64,000 bases of DNA from SZAS-79 sp964599095 (GTDB lineage: Bacteria > Pseudomonadota > Gammaproteobacteria > Burkholderiales > SG8-39), in the NCBI GenBank assembly GCA_964599095.1, contig CAZREB010000003.1:248001-312000 (forward strand), read 5' to 3'. Within the stretch, counting starts at the first letter, position 1. Every line of letters begins with the position of its first letter. The translations under genes were made by a program, and so were the position numbers. Below the pieces are notes generated by a model. The model worked only from the letters and a program-made list of their open reading frames with translations, had not been told where the DNA came from and ran no database searches. This document shows positions 48,700 through 57,063 of the stretch, in pieces.

Positions 48700-49230
48700 C
48701 TAGTCCTTGCGTTGCGTCAGCAGCGGCACGATGACCTTGACCGCATCTTCGGCCTTGGTTTTCAGCGTGGCGTCGTCATTATTCGCGACCGGGTGGGGGA
48801 TCACGGCGAACGGGTAGCCCGGCAGGCCGTTGAGTTCGCCCACCAATTCGGCGCTGCGGGTGAAGCGGTCGGTCATGATCCCGACGGCCGGGATGCCGAG
48901 CCGCTCGGCTGCGATGGCGTCGTGCAGACTGCACGACGAGCAGCTCCCTCAATCGCCGGTCGCGGAGAGCACCGCGTCGGCCCCCCGCAGCTCCGCGAGC
49001 ATTTCGGGCGGCACCGGGCGGGAGGCGTCCGGCTTCCTGCGGCGGATGACCTCGCGCACGCGGTACTGCTTGCGCAGGATCTCCTCGATGAAGTCGAAAA
49101 GGCGCTCGGTGCCGATCTTGGCGTTGTCGATCATGCCGATCACTGCGCCGTCGAGCGAGGCGAGTGCCGGTGCCATGCGCAGCGCCTCGCCTTCGGCCGA
49201 TTGGCGCGGGTCCAGGACCATGAGTGTCAT
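48700..49230 (-). CDS. UGSC-family selenoprotein, paralogue 1 (TGA at 48949-48951 read as Sec)
   Basis: A 176-residue protein if TGA at residue 94 is read as selenocysteine. The frame is ATG (49228-49230), TGA (48949-48951), TAG (48700-48702). Start supported by AGGAGG 7 nt upstream. The 93 residues before the TGA end 'GADAVLSATGD' and the 82 after it begin 'GSCSSCSLHDAIAAERLGIPAVGIMTD', one continuous alpha/beta fold. The paralogue at 61637-62188 has TGA at the matching place, and both are followed by the same hairpin. U-G-S-C then C-x2-C recalls the Sec loop of GrdB/PrdB (U-G-T-C...GIP-V), suggesting redox or reductive-cleavage chemistry. Upstream genes on this strand encode its partner protein and a CaiB transferase. 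selA, selB and selC lie 3-8 kb away. Confidence 0.9.
48919..48951 (-). promoter_or_regulatory. SECIS candidate with Sec UGA codon, paralogue 1
   Basis: The Sec TGA occupies 48949-48951 (minus strand). After 11 nt comes the perfect hairpin GTCGTGCAGTCTGCACGAC (48937 down to 48919; 8-bp stem, GTC apex). Flanking GCTGC and GCAGC can extend the stem. Bacterial SECIS elements lie directly 3' of the UGA inside the coding region, with an apical loop recognised by SelB. The identical hairpin at identical distance in the other selenoprotein gene supports the call. Confidence 0.82.
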
Positions 49231-49259
49231 GTGGATTCCTCCTGCTGGGTTCGAAAAGA

Positions 49260-50321
49260 TCAAACGACGATGGGTTCGGTGACGGCGAGCGACTTCTTGC
49301 CGTACCACGGCGGCACGATGACGGCGAACCCGCCGGCCGGGCCGCCGGCGGCGATGACCAGAAGGTCGTCCGGGGTGCGCAGGGCGCGGTAGACCTGGTC
49401 TTCGTTCTTGCGCCCGGCCACCGCCGCCTTGCCTACCGTGCGCCATTCGCCGCGCTTTACCCGCGCGACCTCGAATACATACTCGCGGATATCGGCCTTG
49501 GTCCAGTTCGCCTCGGCGAAGATGTCGCGGTGCTGCCTGGCGATCACGAGGGCGTAGTTTCCTTCCCAGATCGAGTAGGTCAGCATGTTGCTGCGGATCG
49601 CCGCGGCGTACGTGTCGCAGATCTCCTTCGGGTCGTGCGTCCACTCGTTCATGATCTGGTGCGGCGACTCGACCGCCATGACCGTCACCGCCGACGTGCC
49701 CGCCGGGATGCCGCGCTCGACCGACAGCGGCAGCCACCCGGGGCATTCGGCGATGCCTTCCTCGTCCTCGGCCACGCAAAACGTGAACTTGCCCGGGTGG
49801 CCGAAGGTCGACCGATCCAGCTGGCCGGGCACGCCGCCGAGCACGTTGAGCAGGAACAGGCGGATGCTGCGCCCGATGGTTGCATTGGCGCGGCTCGCGT
49901 TCGCGAGCGCGTTGTGGGTCGAGTTCATGCCGAGCGCGTTGCGGATCGGGCCGTTGACCACGATGAATGGCGCGCTGCCTCCGGTGCTCGCAGTGCTTCC
50001 GTGCAAGGCGACTTCGGGTTTGCACAGCGCCTTGATGATCGCGACCACGACCGGCATGTAGTCCGGCAGGCAGCCGGCCATGATCGCCGCGATCGCGACT
50101 TTTTCCGCCGTGATGCGCCGGCGGCGCACCGGCTCGACGCCGATGGTGTCGTCCGGTTGCAGCCTGACGGCCGCGAGGAAACGGCGCACGCCTTCCTCGG
50201 TCGGCGGAACGACGGGCAGGCCGTCGGTCCAGCCGTTCTTCTGGAACAGCTCGTTGGCCGCGAAGGCGTCTTCGACTTCCAGCGCTGTGCTTGAAATCGC
50301 ACTGCTCGTGGCGCTGCTCAT
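49260..50321 (-). CDS. UGSC-selenoprotein partner protein, paralogue 1
   Basis: A 353-residue protein of unrecognised fold that shares its whole length with the C-terminal domain of 62185-63624. Shared blocks: 'GWTDGLPVVPPTEEGVRRFL', 'AAIMAGCLPDYMPVVVAIIKAL', 'PFIVVNGPIRNALGMNS', 'ANASRANATIGRSIRLFLLNVLGG', 'FGHPGKFTFCVAEDEE' and 'LSVERGIPAGTSAVTV'. Cys84 (MAGC) and Cys182 (FTFC) are conserved in both paralogues and are candidates for contact with the selenoprotein. No signal peptide or transmembrane helix is seen. It lies 29 bp upstream of the selenoprotein gene and 34 bp after a CaiB gene, in one minus-strand operon. It may be the substrate-handling subunit. Confidence 0.8.
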   Translation of the reverse strand: MSSATSSAISSTALEVEDAFAANELFQKNGWTDGLPVVPPTEEGVRRFLAAVRLQPDDTIGVEPVRRRRITAEKVAIAAIMAGCLPDYMPVVVAIIKALCKPEVALHGSTASTGGSAPFIVVNGPIRNALGMNSTHNALANASRANATIGRSIRLFLLNVLGGVPGQLDRSTFGHPGKFTFCVAEDEEGIAECPGWLPLSVERGIPAGTSAVTVMAVESPHQIMNEWTHDPKEICDTYAAAIRSNMLTYSIWEGNYALVIARQHRDIFAEANWTKADIREYVFEVARVKRGEWRTVGKAAVAGRKNEDQVYRALRTPDDLLVIAAGGPAGGFAVIVPPWYGKKSLAVTEPIVV

Positions 50322-50355
50322 TGGTTGTCCATCCGGTTGGTTCCCCTTGTCTCTA

Positions 50356-51585
50356 TCATATAACCCCGTTACCCCGGTGCCGCGCGATTTCTTCCGGCGT
50401 CAGGTTCGCGAATCGCGCGAAGACTTCGTCGCTGTGCGCCCCGGGCACCGGCGCGGGATCGTACCCGGCGGGCGTGCGGCTGAACTTGATCGGGAAACCC
50501 GGGCCGGACGCGGCCGAAGCCTTGCCCGTCAGCGGGTTGACCAGCGGCACGATCATCTGCCGCTCGAGCAATTGTTCCCATTGCATGACCTCGGCGGTGG
50601 AGCGCACCGGGCTGCATGCGACGGACGCGCGTCCGAGTTCGGCAACGATTTCGGCCTTGGTCTTCTGCGCGGTCCATTGGGTCACGACGGCGTCGACCGC
50701 GTCGTTGTTCACGATCCGCCAGCCGATGTCCATCATGCCCTTGTCGTTCCTGAGGTCGGCGCGCCCCATCGCGTCGAGCAGCGACAGCCATTCGCTGTGC
50801 GTCGCCGCGCCTATGGCCACCCAGCCGTCCTTCGCGCGAAAGATGTTGAACGGCGAAAAGCGCATGATCCGGTTGCCCTGCCGGGGCGCGAGGTTGAGCC
50901 GCTCGTAGCAGTCGATCGGCTCGTCGAAGAGCAGCGCGAACAGGCAGTCGGTCATCGCCACGTCGATCGCCTGGCCTTCGCCGGTGCGCTCGCGGTGCAG
51001 CAGCGCGGCGACGACGCCGTGGGCCGCGAACACGCCGGAGATCGCATCGGACAACGCCGAGGCGGTCTTGACCGGCGGCTCGCCCGGCTGGCCGGTCATG
51101 CTCATCAGGCCGACGGCCGCCTGTACCATCAGGTCGTAGGCCTTGTCGTCCTTGGAAGGCCCGGTGGAGCCGTAGCCGGTCAGCGCGCAGTAGATGATCC
51201 CGGGGTTTACCGCGCCGAGCGCCGCGTAGTCGATGCCGAGCCGCGTCGCCACACCCGCGCGGAAATTTTCGACCACGACATCGGCCTTCCTGACCATCTC
51301 GAGGAAGATCGCGCGTCCCTCCGGCGATTTCAGGTCGAGCGTGACCGACTTCTTGCCGCGCTGGCGCTTGAGGTACGCGAGGCCCATGTCCTGCGGGGTC
51401 TTGCGGTCGAACGCTATGCCTCCCGGTCCATCGTAAGGCGGCGCGAAGGCGGTCGGGTCACCGCTCTTGGGCTCGTCGATCTTGATGACTTCGGCGCCCA
51501 TGCCGGCGAGGAACAGCGTGCATTGCGGACCGGAAAAGAACCGGGTCAGGTCGAGCACGACGACGCCGTCGAGAATCTTCTTCAT
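50356..51585 (-). CDS. CaiB/BaiF-type (class III) CoA transferase, first gene of UGSC operon 1
   Basis: A 409-residue family III CoA transferase: 'ILDGVVVLDLTRFFSGPQCTLFLAGMGAEVIKIDEPKSGDPTAFAPPYDG', 'SVTLDLKSPEGRAIFLEMVRKADVVVENFRAGVATRLGIDY', 'IIYCALTGYGSTGPSKDDKAYDLMVQAAVG' with candidate catalytic Asp151, and 'EGQAIDVAMTDCLFALL'. It heads the minus-strand operon CaiB / partner / selenoprotein and is divergent from the Bug-selA-selB unit. Its presence suggests that the substrate of the UGSC system is a CoA thioester or is turned into one. Acid donor and acceptor unknown. Confidence 0.88.
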   Translation of the reverse strand: MKKILDGVVVLDLTRFFSGPQCTLFLAGMGAEVIKIDEPKSGDPTAFAPPYDGPGGIAFDRKTPQDMGLAYLKRQRGKKSVTLDLKSPEGRAIFLEMVRKADVVVENFRAGVATRLGIDYAALGAVNPGIIYCALTGYGSTGPSKDDKAYDLMVQAAVGLMSMTGQPGEPPVKTASALSDAISGVFAAHGVVAALLHRERTGEGQAIDVAMTDCLFALLFDEPIDCYERLNLAPRQGNRIMRFSPFNIFRAKDGWVAIGAATHSEWLSLLDAMGRADLRNDKGMMDIGWRIVNNDAVDAVVTQWTAQKTKAEIVAELGRASVACSPVRSTAEVMQWEQLLERQMIVPLVNPLTGKASAASGPGFPIKFSRTPAGYDPAPVPGAHSDEVFARFANLTPEEIARHRGNGVI

Positions 51586-51709
51586 CGAGACAGTCTAGGC
51601 GATGCGGGCCGTGCCGCGGAACCACAGGTTCGCAGCGAAACCGCACTCATGCAATGGCACCAGCGTGGCACAATCGCCCGGCACCATCCACCTACGCAAC
51701 GGATACCCG

Positions 51710-52681
51710 ATGTACACCCTTTCAAGATCGCTGTTGGCCTTGCTCGCCCTTTTTGCCTTGCATGGCCCGGCCTGGTCGCAGGCCTGGCCCGCCAAGCCGG
51801 TGAAGATCATCGTGGCCTTCCCGCCGGGACAGGCGACCGACCAGGCGGCGCGCGCAATCGCGCAAAAGCTGTCGGAGTCCCTCGGCCAGCAGTTCTTCGT
51901 CGAGAACAAGCCCGGCGCGGCCAGCATCATCGGCTCGGAGGCGGCGGCCAAGTCGCCGAACGACGGCTACACGCTGTTCATGGGCTCCTCCGGCAGCCTC
52001 GCGGTCAATCCGGGCATGTACGCCAAACTGCCCTACGACCCGATCAAGGACTTCACGCCGATCTCGCTCGTGCTGAAGGTGCCGTTCTTCGTCGTGGTGA
52101 ACCCGTCGCTGCCGGCCAACTCGATCAAGGAACTCGTGGCCTACCTCAAGGCGAACCCGGGCAAGGTCAATTTCGGCTCGGCGGGCAGCGGCGCGAGCAA
52201 CCACCTGTCCACCGAGCTGTTCAAGAGCGTGACCGGCGTTTCGATCGTCCACGTGCCCTACAAGGGCTCACCGCCGGCGGTCACCGACCTCCTCGCCGGC
52301 CAGATCGGGATGATGTTCGAGACCGGTCCGCTGATCATGCCGCACGTCAAGAGCGGCCGGCTCAAGGTGCTTGCGGTCGGCAGCGCGAAGCGCTCGCTGG
52401 CGGCGCCTGACCTGGTCACCGTGGCGGAGTCCGGCTACTCGGGGTTCGAAACCGTCGGCTGGGCCGGGTTGCTGGCGCCGACCGGCACGCCGAAAGAGAT
52501 CGTGGCGAAGCTGAACGCGGAAGTCGTTAAGATCCTCTCCCAACCCGAGGTCACCGGGCGTTTCGTGACGCTCGGCGCCGAACTGGTGAGCAGTTCGGCC
52601 GAGGATTTCGGCGCATATATCAAGTCGGAGACCGCCAAGTGGGGCAAGGTCATCAAGGATTCCGGCGCAAAGGCGGACTGA
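51710..52681 (+). CDS. Bug/TctC-family periplasmic binding protein
   Basis: A 323-residue secreted protein starting at ATG 51710 (MYTLSRSLLALLALFALHGPAWSQA, a signal peptide); the frame is open further upstream without coding character. Motifs: 'WPAKPVKIIVAFPPGQATDQAARAIA', 'FFVENKPGAASIIGSEAAA' and 'IVHVPYKGSPPAVTDLLAGQIGMMF'. It is divergent from the CaiB gene of the UGSC operon (124 bp between) and only 27 bp before selA on the same strand. It may supply the UGSC system with its carboxylate substrate. Confidence 0.9.
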   Translation: MYTLSRSLLALLALFALHGPAWSQAWPAKPVKIIVAFPPGQATDQAARAIAQKLSESLGQQFFVENKPGAASIIGSEAAAKSPNDGYTLFMGSSGSLAVNPGMYAKLPYDPIKDFTPISLVLKVPFFVVVNPSLPANSIKELVAYLKANPGKVNFGSAGSGASNHLSTELFKSVTGVSIVHVPYKGSPPAVTDLLAGQIGMMFETGPLIMPHVKSGRLKVLAVGSAKRSLAAPDLVTVAESGYSGFETVGWAGLLAPTGTPKEIVAKLNAEVVKILSQPEVTGRFVTLGAELVSSSAEDFGAYIKSETAKWGKVIKDSGAKAD

Positions 52682-52708
52682 GCGTCCGCGAGCCCGGCCA
52701 TTGAGGCC

Positions 52709-54109
52709 ATGGCCCGCGGCGCCCTCGCATCCCTGCCGTCGGTCGACCGGCTGATCAGCTCGCCGGAGGGGACCGCGTTGGCCGCAAGATACGGGCATGC
52801 GCTGACGGTAGAAGCCGCCCGGGCGGTGCTCGCCGAAGAGCGCGAACGCCTGGCAGGCGGTGGGGCGGCGAGCGAGGAGATCGCTGCGCTCGCCGATCGG
52901 TGCACCGGCCGGATCGAATCGCTGATGCGAGCATCCCTGCGCCCGGTATTCAATCTCACCGGGACGGTGCTGCACACGAACCTCGGCCGGGCGCTTTACC
53001 CGAAGGCGGCGATCGAGGCCGCTACCCGGGCGATGGCCGGACCGGTCAACCTCGAATACGAAATCGAAGGTGCGGCGCGCGGCGAGCGCGACTCGCACGT
53101 CGAATCGTGGATCAAGCGCCTGACCGGCGCCGAAGCCGCCGCGGTGGTCAACAACAATGCGGCGGCGGTCTATCTTTCGCTGTATGCGCTCGCGCGCCGC
53201 AAGGAAGTCGTCGTGTCGCGCGGCGAACTGGTCGAGATCGGCGGCTCGTTCCGGATTCCCGACATCATGGCGAGCGCCGGCTGCAAGCTGCGCGAGGTCG
53301 GCACCACGAATCGGACACACCCCAGGGATTTCGAAGGGGCGCTCGGCAAGGCCACCGGCGCGATCATGAAAGTCCACACCAGCAACTATTCGGTGCAGGG
53401 CTTTACCGCGTCCGTGCCGGAACCTGAACTCGCCGAGATTGCGCACAAGCACGGCGTGCCGCTGATCAACGACCTCGGCTGCGGCATGCTGGTCGACCTC
53501 GAGGACTTCGGACTGCCGCACGAACCGACGCCGCGCGAAGCAATCGCCAACGGCGCGGACATCGTGACATTCAGCGGCGACAAGCTGCTCGGCGGCCCGC
53601 AGTGCGGCGTCATCGTCGGCCGCAAGGATCTGGTCGAGCGCATCCGCAAGAACCCGATGAAGCGCGCATTGCGCCTCGACAAGGTCAGGCTCGCGGCGCT
53701 GGAGGCGGTGCTGCGCCTCTATGCGAATCCCGAAAGGCTTGCAACCGAACTCACCACGTTGCGGCTGCTTACCCGCTCGCGCGAGGAAATCAACGCGGTG
53801 GCGGCGCGCGTGATGCCTGCCGTAGATAAGGCGCTGGCCGGGCGCGCTGCGGTTCGCATCATCGAATGCGCGAGCCAGATCGGCAGCGGCGCGCTGCCGG
53901 TGGAAACCCTCCCGAGTGCGGGGATCGCGGCTACGCCGGCAGGCAAGCGCCGCAGCGGCGCGGCCGACGCGCTGGCGCGGGCGTTCCGCGCGTTGCCGGT
54001 GCCGGTGATCGGCCGGATCAACGAAGGCGACTTCCTGATGGACCTGCGCTGCCTCGAGGACGAAGCCGGGTTCGTCGCCCAACTCGCGCACCTGCAGTTG
54101 CCGGGATGA
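52709..54109 (+). CDS. selA: L-seryl-tRNA(Sec) selenium transferase
   Basis: A 466-residue PLP enzyme that converts Ser-tRNA(Sec) to Sec-tRNA(Sec) using selenophosphate. The PLP lysine is K292 in 'FSGDKLLGGPQCG', and 'RPVFNLTGTVLHTNLGRALYPKAAIEA', 'VNNNAAAVYLSLYALARRKEVVVSRGELVEIGGSFRIP' and 'SNYSVQGFT' are characteristic. Length is as in E. coli SelA (463). It is followed 4 bp later by selB. selD (selenophosphate synthetase) is not in the window. It serves the two selenoprotein genes on either side. Confidence 0.96.
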   Translation: MARGALASLPSVDRLISSPEGTALAARYGHALTVEAARAVLAEERERLAGGGAASEEIAALADRCTGRIESLMRASLRPVFNLTGTVLHTNLGRALYPKAAIEAATRAMAGPVNLEYEIEGAARGERDSHVESWIKRLTGAEAAAVVNNNAAAVYLSLYALARRKEVVVSRGELVEIGGSFRIPDIMASAGCKLREVGTTNRTHPRDFEGALGKATGAIMKVHTSNYSVQGFTASVPEPELAEIAHKHGVPLINDLGCGMLVDLEDFGLPHEPTPREAIANGADIVTFSGDKLLGGPQCGVIVGRKDLVERIRKNPMKRALRLDKVRLAALEAVLRLYANPERLATELTTLRLLTRSREEINAVAARVMPAVDKALAGRAAVRIIECASQIGSGALPVETLPSAGIAATPAGKRRSGAADALARAFRALPVPVIGRINEGDFLMDLRCLEDEAGFVAQLAHLQLPG

Positions 54110-54113
54110 ACCG

Positions 54114-56117
54114 ATGATCGTCGCGACCGCCGGCCACATCGACCACGGCAAGACGGCCCTCGTCCGGGCGCTGACCGGTGTCGACACCGACCGCCTGCCG
54201 GAAGAAAAGGCGCGCGGCATCTCGATCGACCTCGGTTTCGCCTACCTGCGCACGCCAGGCGGCGCGACGATAGGGTTCGTGGACGTGCCGGGCCACGAGC
54301 GGTTCGTGCGCAACATGCTGGCCGGGGTCTGCGGCATCGACTTCGTGCTGTTCGTGGTCGCGGCCGACGACGGCGTGATGCCGCAGACCGTCGAGCACCT
54401 GAATATCGTCGAGTTGCTGTCGGTGAAGCGCGGCATCGCCGTGATCACCAAGATCGACCGCGCTGCACCTGCAAGAGTCGAGGAAGTCGCGGCGAGCGTG
54501 CGGGCACTCCTCGCACCCACCGGCCTTTCATCGATCGACGTATTGCCGGTGTCCGCGCTGACGGGCGCCGGCATGGCGCCGCTGCGCGCGGCCCTCGAGG
54601 CCGAGGCCGGCCGTCAAAGCCGGCAGGGACAGCAGGGGCGCCGGTTCCGCTATGCGGTCGATCGCGTGTTCAGCGTGGCCGGCAGCGGCACCGTGGTGAC
54701 CGGCACGGTCTTCAACGGTGCGGTGGCCGCCGGCGACAAGCTGCTGGTCGCACCGGCCGGGACCGAAGTGCGTGTGCGCGGCCTGCAGAAGGACGGCAAG
54801 GCTGCCGCTGGCGCGGCGGCAGGCGAGCGCTGCGCCCTCAACCTGACCGGCATCGATGTCGACCACGTGATGCGCGGCGACTGGGTCGTCGATCCGGCGC
54901 TGCACGCCCCCACGCAGCGCATGGACGTGCGCATGCGCCTGCTCGAGACCGAGAAGAAACCGCTGGCGCACTGGACGCCGGTGCACCTGCATCTGGGCGC
55001 CGGCGACGTTCTTGCGAGGGTCTCGATCCGCCGCGGCGGATCGATCAAGCCGGGCGAGTCCGCGGTCGTGCAGGTCGTGACCGAAAAGCCGGTGTCGGCG
55101 CTGAGCGGCGACCGGTTCATCGTTCGCGACCAGTCGGCCCTGCGGACGCTCGGCGGCGGCGTCGTGATCGACCCGGCCGCGCAGCGCCAGCGCCGCAGCG
55201 CCGAGGTGCGCGCCGCGCAGCTCGCTGCGCTCGAAGCCGGCGAACCGGGCGTCGCGCTCCGGGCGTTGCAGGCGTGCTCCGCGGCGGGCGTGGACCTCGA
55301 TTGGTTCGGGCGCATCTTCAACCTCGACGAGCGGATTCTTGCGTCGCTCGTTGACGCAGAAAAGCTGGCGGTCATCGGCAAGGAACCGCGCATCGGGCTG
55401 CCGCGGGCGACGATCGATTCCACCAGCGCGGCCGTGCTGCAGGTGCTGAAGAAATTCCATGCCGATTCGCCCCAGGCGCCCGGGATCGAGGTCGCAGTGC
55501 TTCGCCGCGAATGCGCGCCGCAACTCGCCGCGCCGACCTTTGCCGCGATCCTGCGCATGCTCGCCGAGCGCAAGCAGGTCGAGGCGACGGGTTCGATGGC
55601 GCGGCTGCCCCGGCACGTCGCGACCGACAACCCGGCCGACCAGAAACTGTGGCAGGCGGTTCAGCCGGTCCTGCACCAGGCGGGATACGGCGGATTGACG
55701 CTGGCCGAGCTTGCGGCGGCCGCATCGATCCGCGAGCCGCAGCTGAAGGATTTCCTGCATCGCAAGGCGAAGACGGGCGAAGTCGTGCGCGCCACCGACA
55801 ACCGTTTCTACCTGCGCGGCACACTCGCGGCTTTCGCCGCCGTAACGACCGAAGTGGCGAAGGGCGTCCCGGAAGGCCGGTTCACCGCCGCGCAGGTGCG
55901 CGATCGGACCGACATCGGCCGGGGCCGCGCGATCGAGATCCTGGAGTGCCTGGACCGCCTCGGCATTACCCGCCGCATCGGCGACCTTCGCATCATCGCC
56001 AAGGATCACGCGACTATCCTGGGCGAGGCGGTGCCGCCGCCCGCGAAAAAGCCCGAGTCCGGCCCGCCGGCGAAACCACCCCATAAACCACCGACCAAGC
56101 AGAGGCGATATGCCTGA
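54114..56117 (+). CDS. selB: Selenocysteine-specific elongation factor
   Basis: A 667-residue translation factor that delivers Sec-tRNA to UGA codons followed by a SECIS hairpin. G1 'GHIDHGKT' (residues 7-14), G2 region 'EEKARGISIDLGFAY', G3 'DVPGHERF', G4 'ITKID'. After the EF-Tu-like domains comes a C-terminal part (about residues 370-640) with the winged helices that bind SECIS ('MADSPQAPGIEVAVLRRE' region, 'LTLAELAAAASI', 'ERKQVEATG', 'DRTDIGRGRAIEILECLDRLGITRRIGDLRII'). It ends in a Pro/Lys-rich tail. Four bp follow selA, and the next gene overlaps its end by 8 bp. Confidence 0.96.
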   Translation: MIVATAGHIDHGKTALVRALTGVDTDRLPEEKARGISIDLGFAYLRTPGGATIGFVDVPGHERFVRNMLAGVCGIDFVLFVVAADDGVMPQTVEHLNIVELLSVKRGIAVITKIDRAAPARVEEVAASVRALLAPTGLSSIDVLPVSALTGAGMAPLRAALEAEAGRQSRQGQQGRRFRYAVDRVFSVAGSGTVVTGTVFNGAVAAGDKLLVAPAGTEVRVRGLQKDGKAAAGAAAGERCALNLTGIDVDHVMRGDWVVDPALHAPTQRMDVRMRLLETEKKPLAHWTPVHLHLGAGDVLARVSIRRGGSIKPGESAVVQVVTEKPVSALSGDRFIVRDQSALRTLGGGVVIDPAAQRQRRSAEVRAAQLAALEAGEPGVALRALQACSAAGVDLDWFGRIFNLDERILASLVDAEKLAVIGKEPRIGLPRATIDSTSAAVLQVLKKFHADSPQAPGIEVAVLRRECAPQLAAPTFAAILRMLAERKQVEATGSMARLPRHVATDNPADQKLWQAVQPVLHQAGYGGLTLAELAAAASIREPQLKDFLHRKAKTGEVVRATDNRFYLRGTLAAFAAVTTEVAKGVPEGRFTAAQVRDRTDIGRGRAIEILECLDRLGITRRIGDLRIIAKDHATILGEAVPPPAKKPESGPPAKPPHKPPTKQRRYA

Positions 56118-57009
56118 ACCCTACGACGTCCTGGTCATCGGCACCGGGATCACCGGCCTGGCCGCCGCGCGCCAGGCGCTGCGCGACGGACTCACCTGCG
56201 CCACGATGGAATCGATGTTCTTCGGCGGCCTCGTGACCAACATCAACGAACTCGACGGCGAACCGGGCGGGTTGGGAAGCGACGTGTCGGCCGGCCTGAT
56301 GATGGAAATCTCGAAGATGGGCGCGAAAGGGATTTCGGAAGGCGCCTCCGGCATCGTTCGCGATGGCGACCATCTCGTCGTCAAAGGCGACTCCGGCAGC
56401 CACCGCGCGCGGGCGGTGATCGTCGCCTCCGGCGCGCGGCTCAAGCACCTCGGCGTGCCCGGCGAGGCCGAGCTGGAAGAAAAAGGCGTTTCGCGCTGCG
56501 CGGACTGCGACGGGCCTTTCTACCAGGGCAAGGATGTGGTCGTGGTCGGCGGCGGCGACTCCGCGCTGCAGGAGGCGCTGGTGCTCACCGAGTTCGCGCG
56601 CAAGGTCCACCTCGTGCATCGCAGCGGCAAGTTCCGGGCGAAGCAGGCATTGGTCGACCGCCTCGCGGAGCATTCGAATATCGAGACGCACATGGATACA
56701 GTCGTCGAAGCAGTGCTCGGCAGCGATGCGGTGAGCGGCGTGAAGCTCCGCTCGGGCGGCAGTACGGCCGAGATCGAATGCGCCGGATTCTTTGCCTATG
56801 TCGGGCTCGAGCCGGCGAACGAATTCGTGCCCGCGGAGATCCTGCGTGACGCTGCCGGGTTCCTGCAGACGGACGCGGCCATGCAGACCGCCATGCACGG
56901 CGTATTCGCCGCCGGCGCGGTGCGTTCGGGCTACGGGGGCATGCTCACGCATGCATTCGCCGAAGGCGAGGCCGCGGCAAAGTCGGCGCGCGCGCTGTTG
57001 CGCCCCTAG
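56110..57009 (+). CDS. Thioredoxin-reductase-like flavoprotein in the Sec operon
   Basis: A 299-residue two-dinucleotide-domain flavoprotein. FAD motif 'DVLVIGTGITGLAAARQAL', redox-active 'SRCADCDGPFY' (C130-A-D-C133) and NAD(P)H motif 'VVVVGGGDSALQEALVL' (144-160). The layout and length match low-molecular-weight thioredoxin reductases. It overlaps the end of selB by 8 bp and precedes selC, so it was probably recruited to reduce the UGSC selenoproteins or the thioredoxin domain of partner paralogue 2. Whether it takes NADPH or reduced ferredoxin cannot be told from the sequence. Confidence 0.88.
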   Translation: MPEPYDVLVIGTGITGLAAARQALRDGLTCATMESMFFGGLVTNINELDGEPGGLGSDVSAGLMMEISKMGAKGISEGASGIVRDGDHLVVKGDSGSHRARAVIVASGARLKHLGVPGEAELEEKGVSRCADCDGPFYQGKDVVVVGGGDSALQEALVLTEFARKVHLVHRSGKFRAKQALVDRLAEHSNIETHMDTVVEAVLGSDAVSGVKLRSGGSTAEIECAGFFAYVGLEPANEFVPAEILRDAAGFLQTDAAMQTAMHGVFAAGAVRSGYGGMLTHAFAEGEAAAKSARALLRP

Positions 57010-57063
57010 GACAAGCGCGGCCCGCGCCGAACAGGTGCGATAAACTCGGGTTCCAGGAAAAAC

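Noticed and set aside
48700..49230. Interpretation as a pseudogene with a nonsense mutation
   Set aside because: A paralogue has TGA at the same codon, both carry the same hairpin, and selA, selB and selC are adjacent.
48949..50025. A 358-codon minus-strand frame ending at TGA 48949
   Set aside because: Only its last 93 codons are coding (start of the selenoprotein); the upstream part is an out-of-frame reading of the partner gene.
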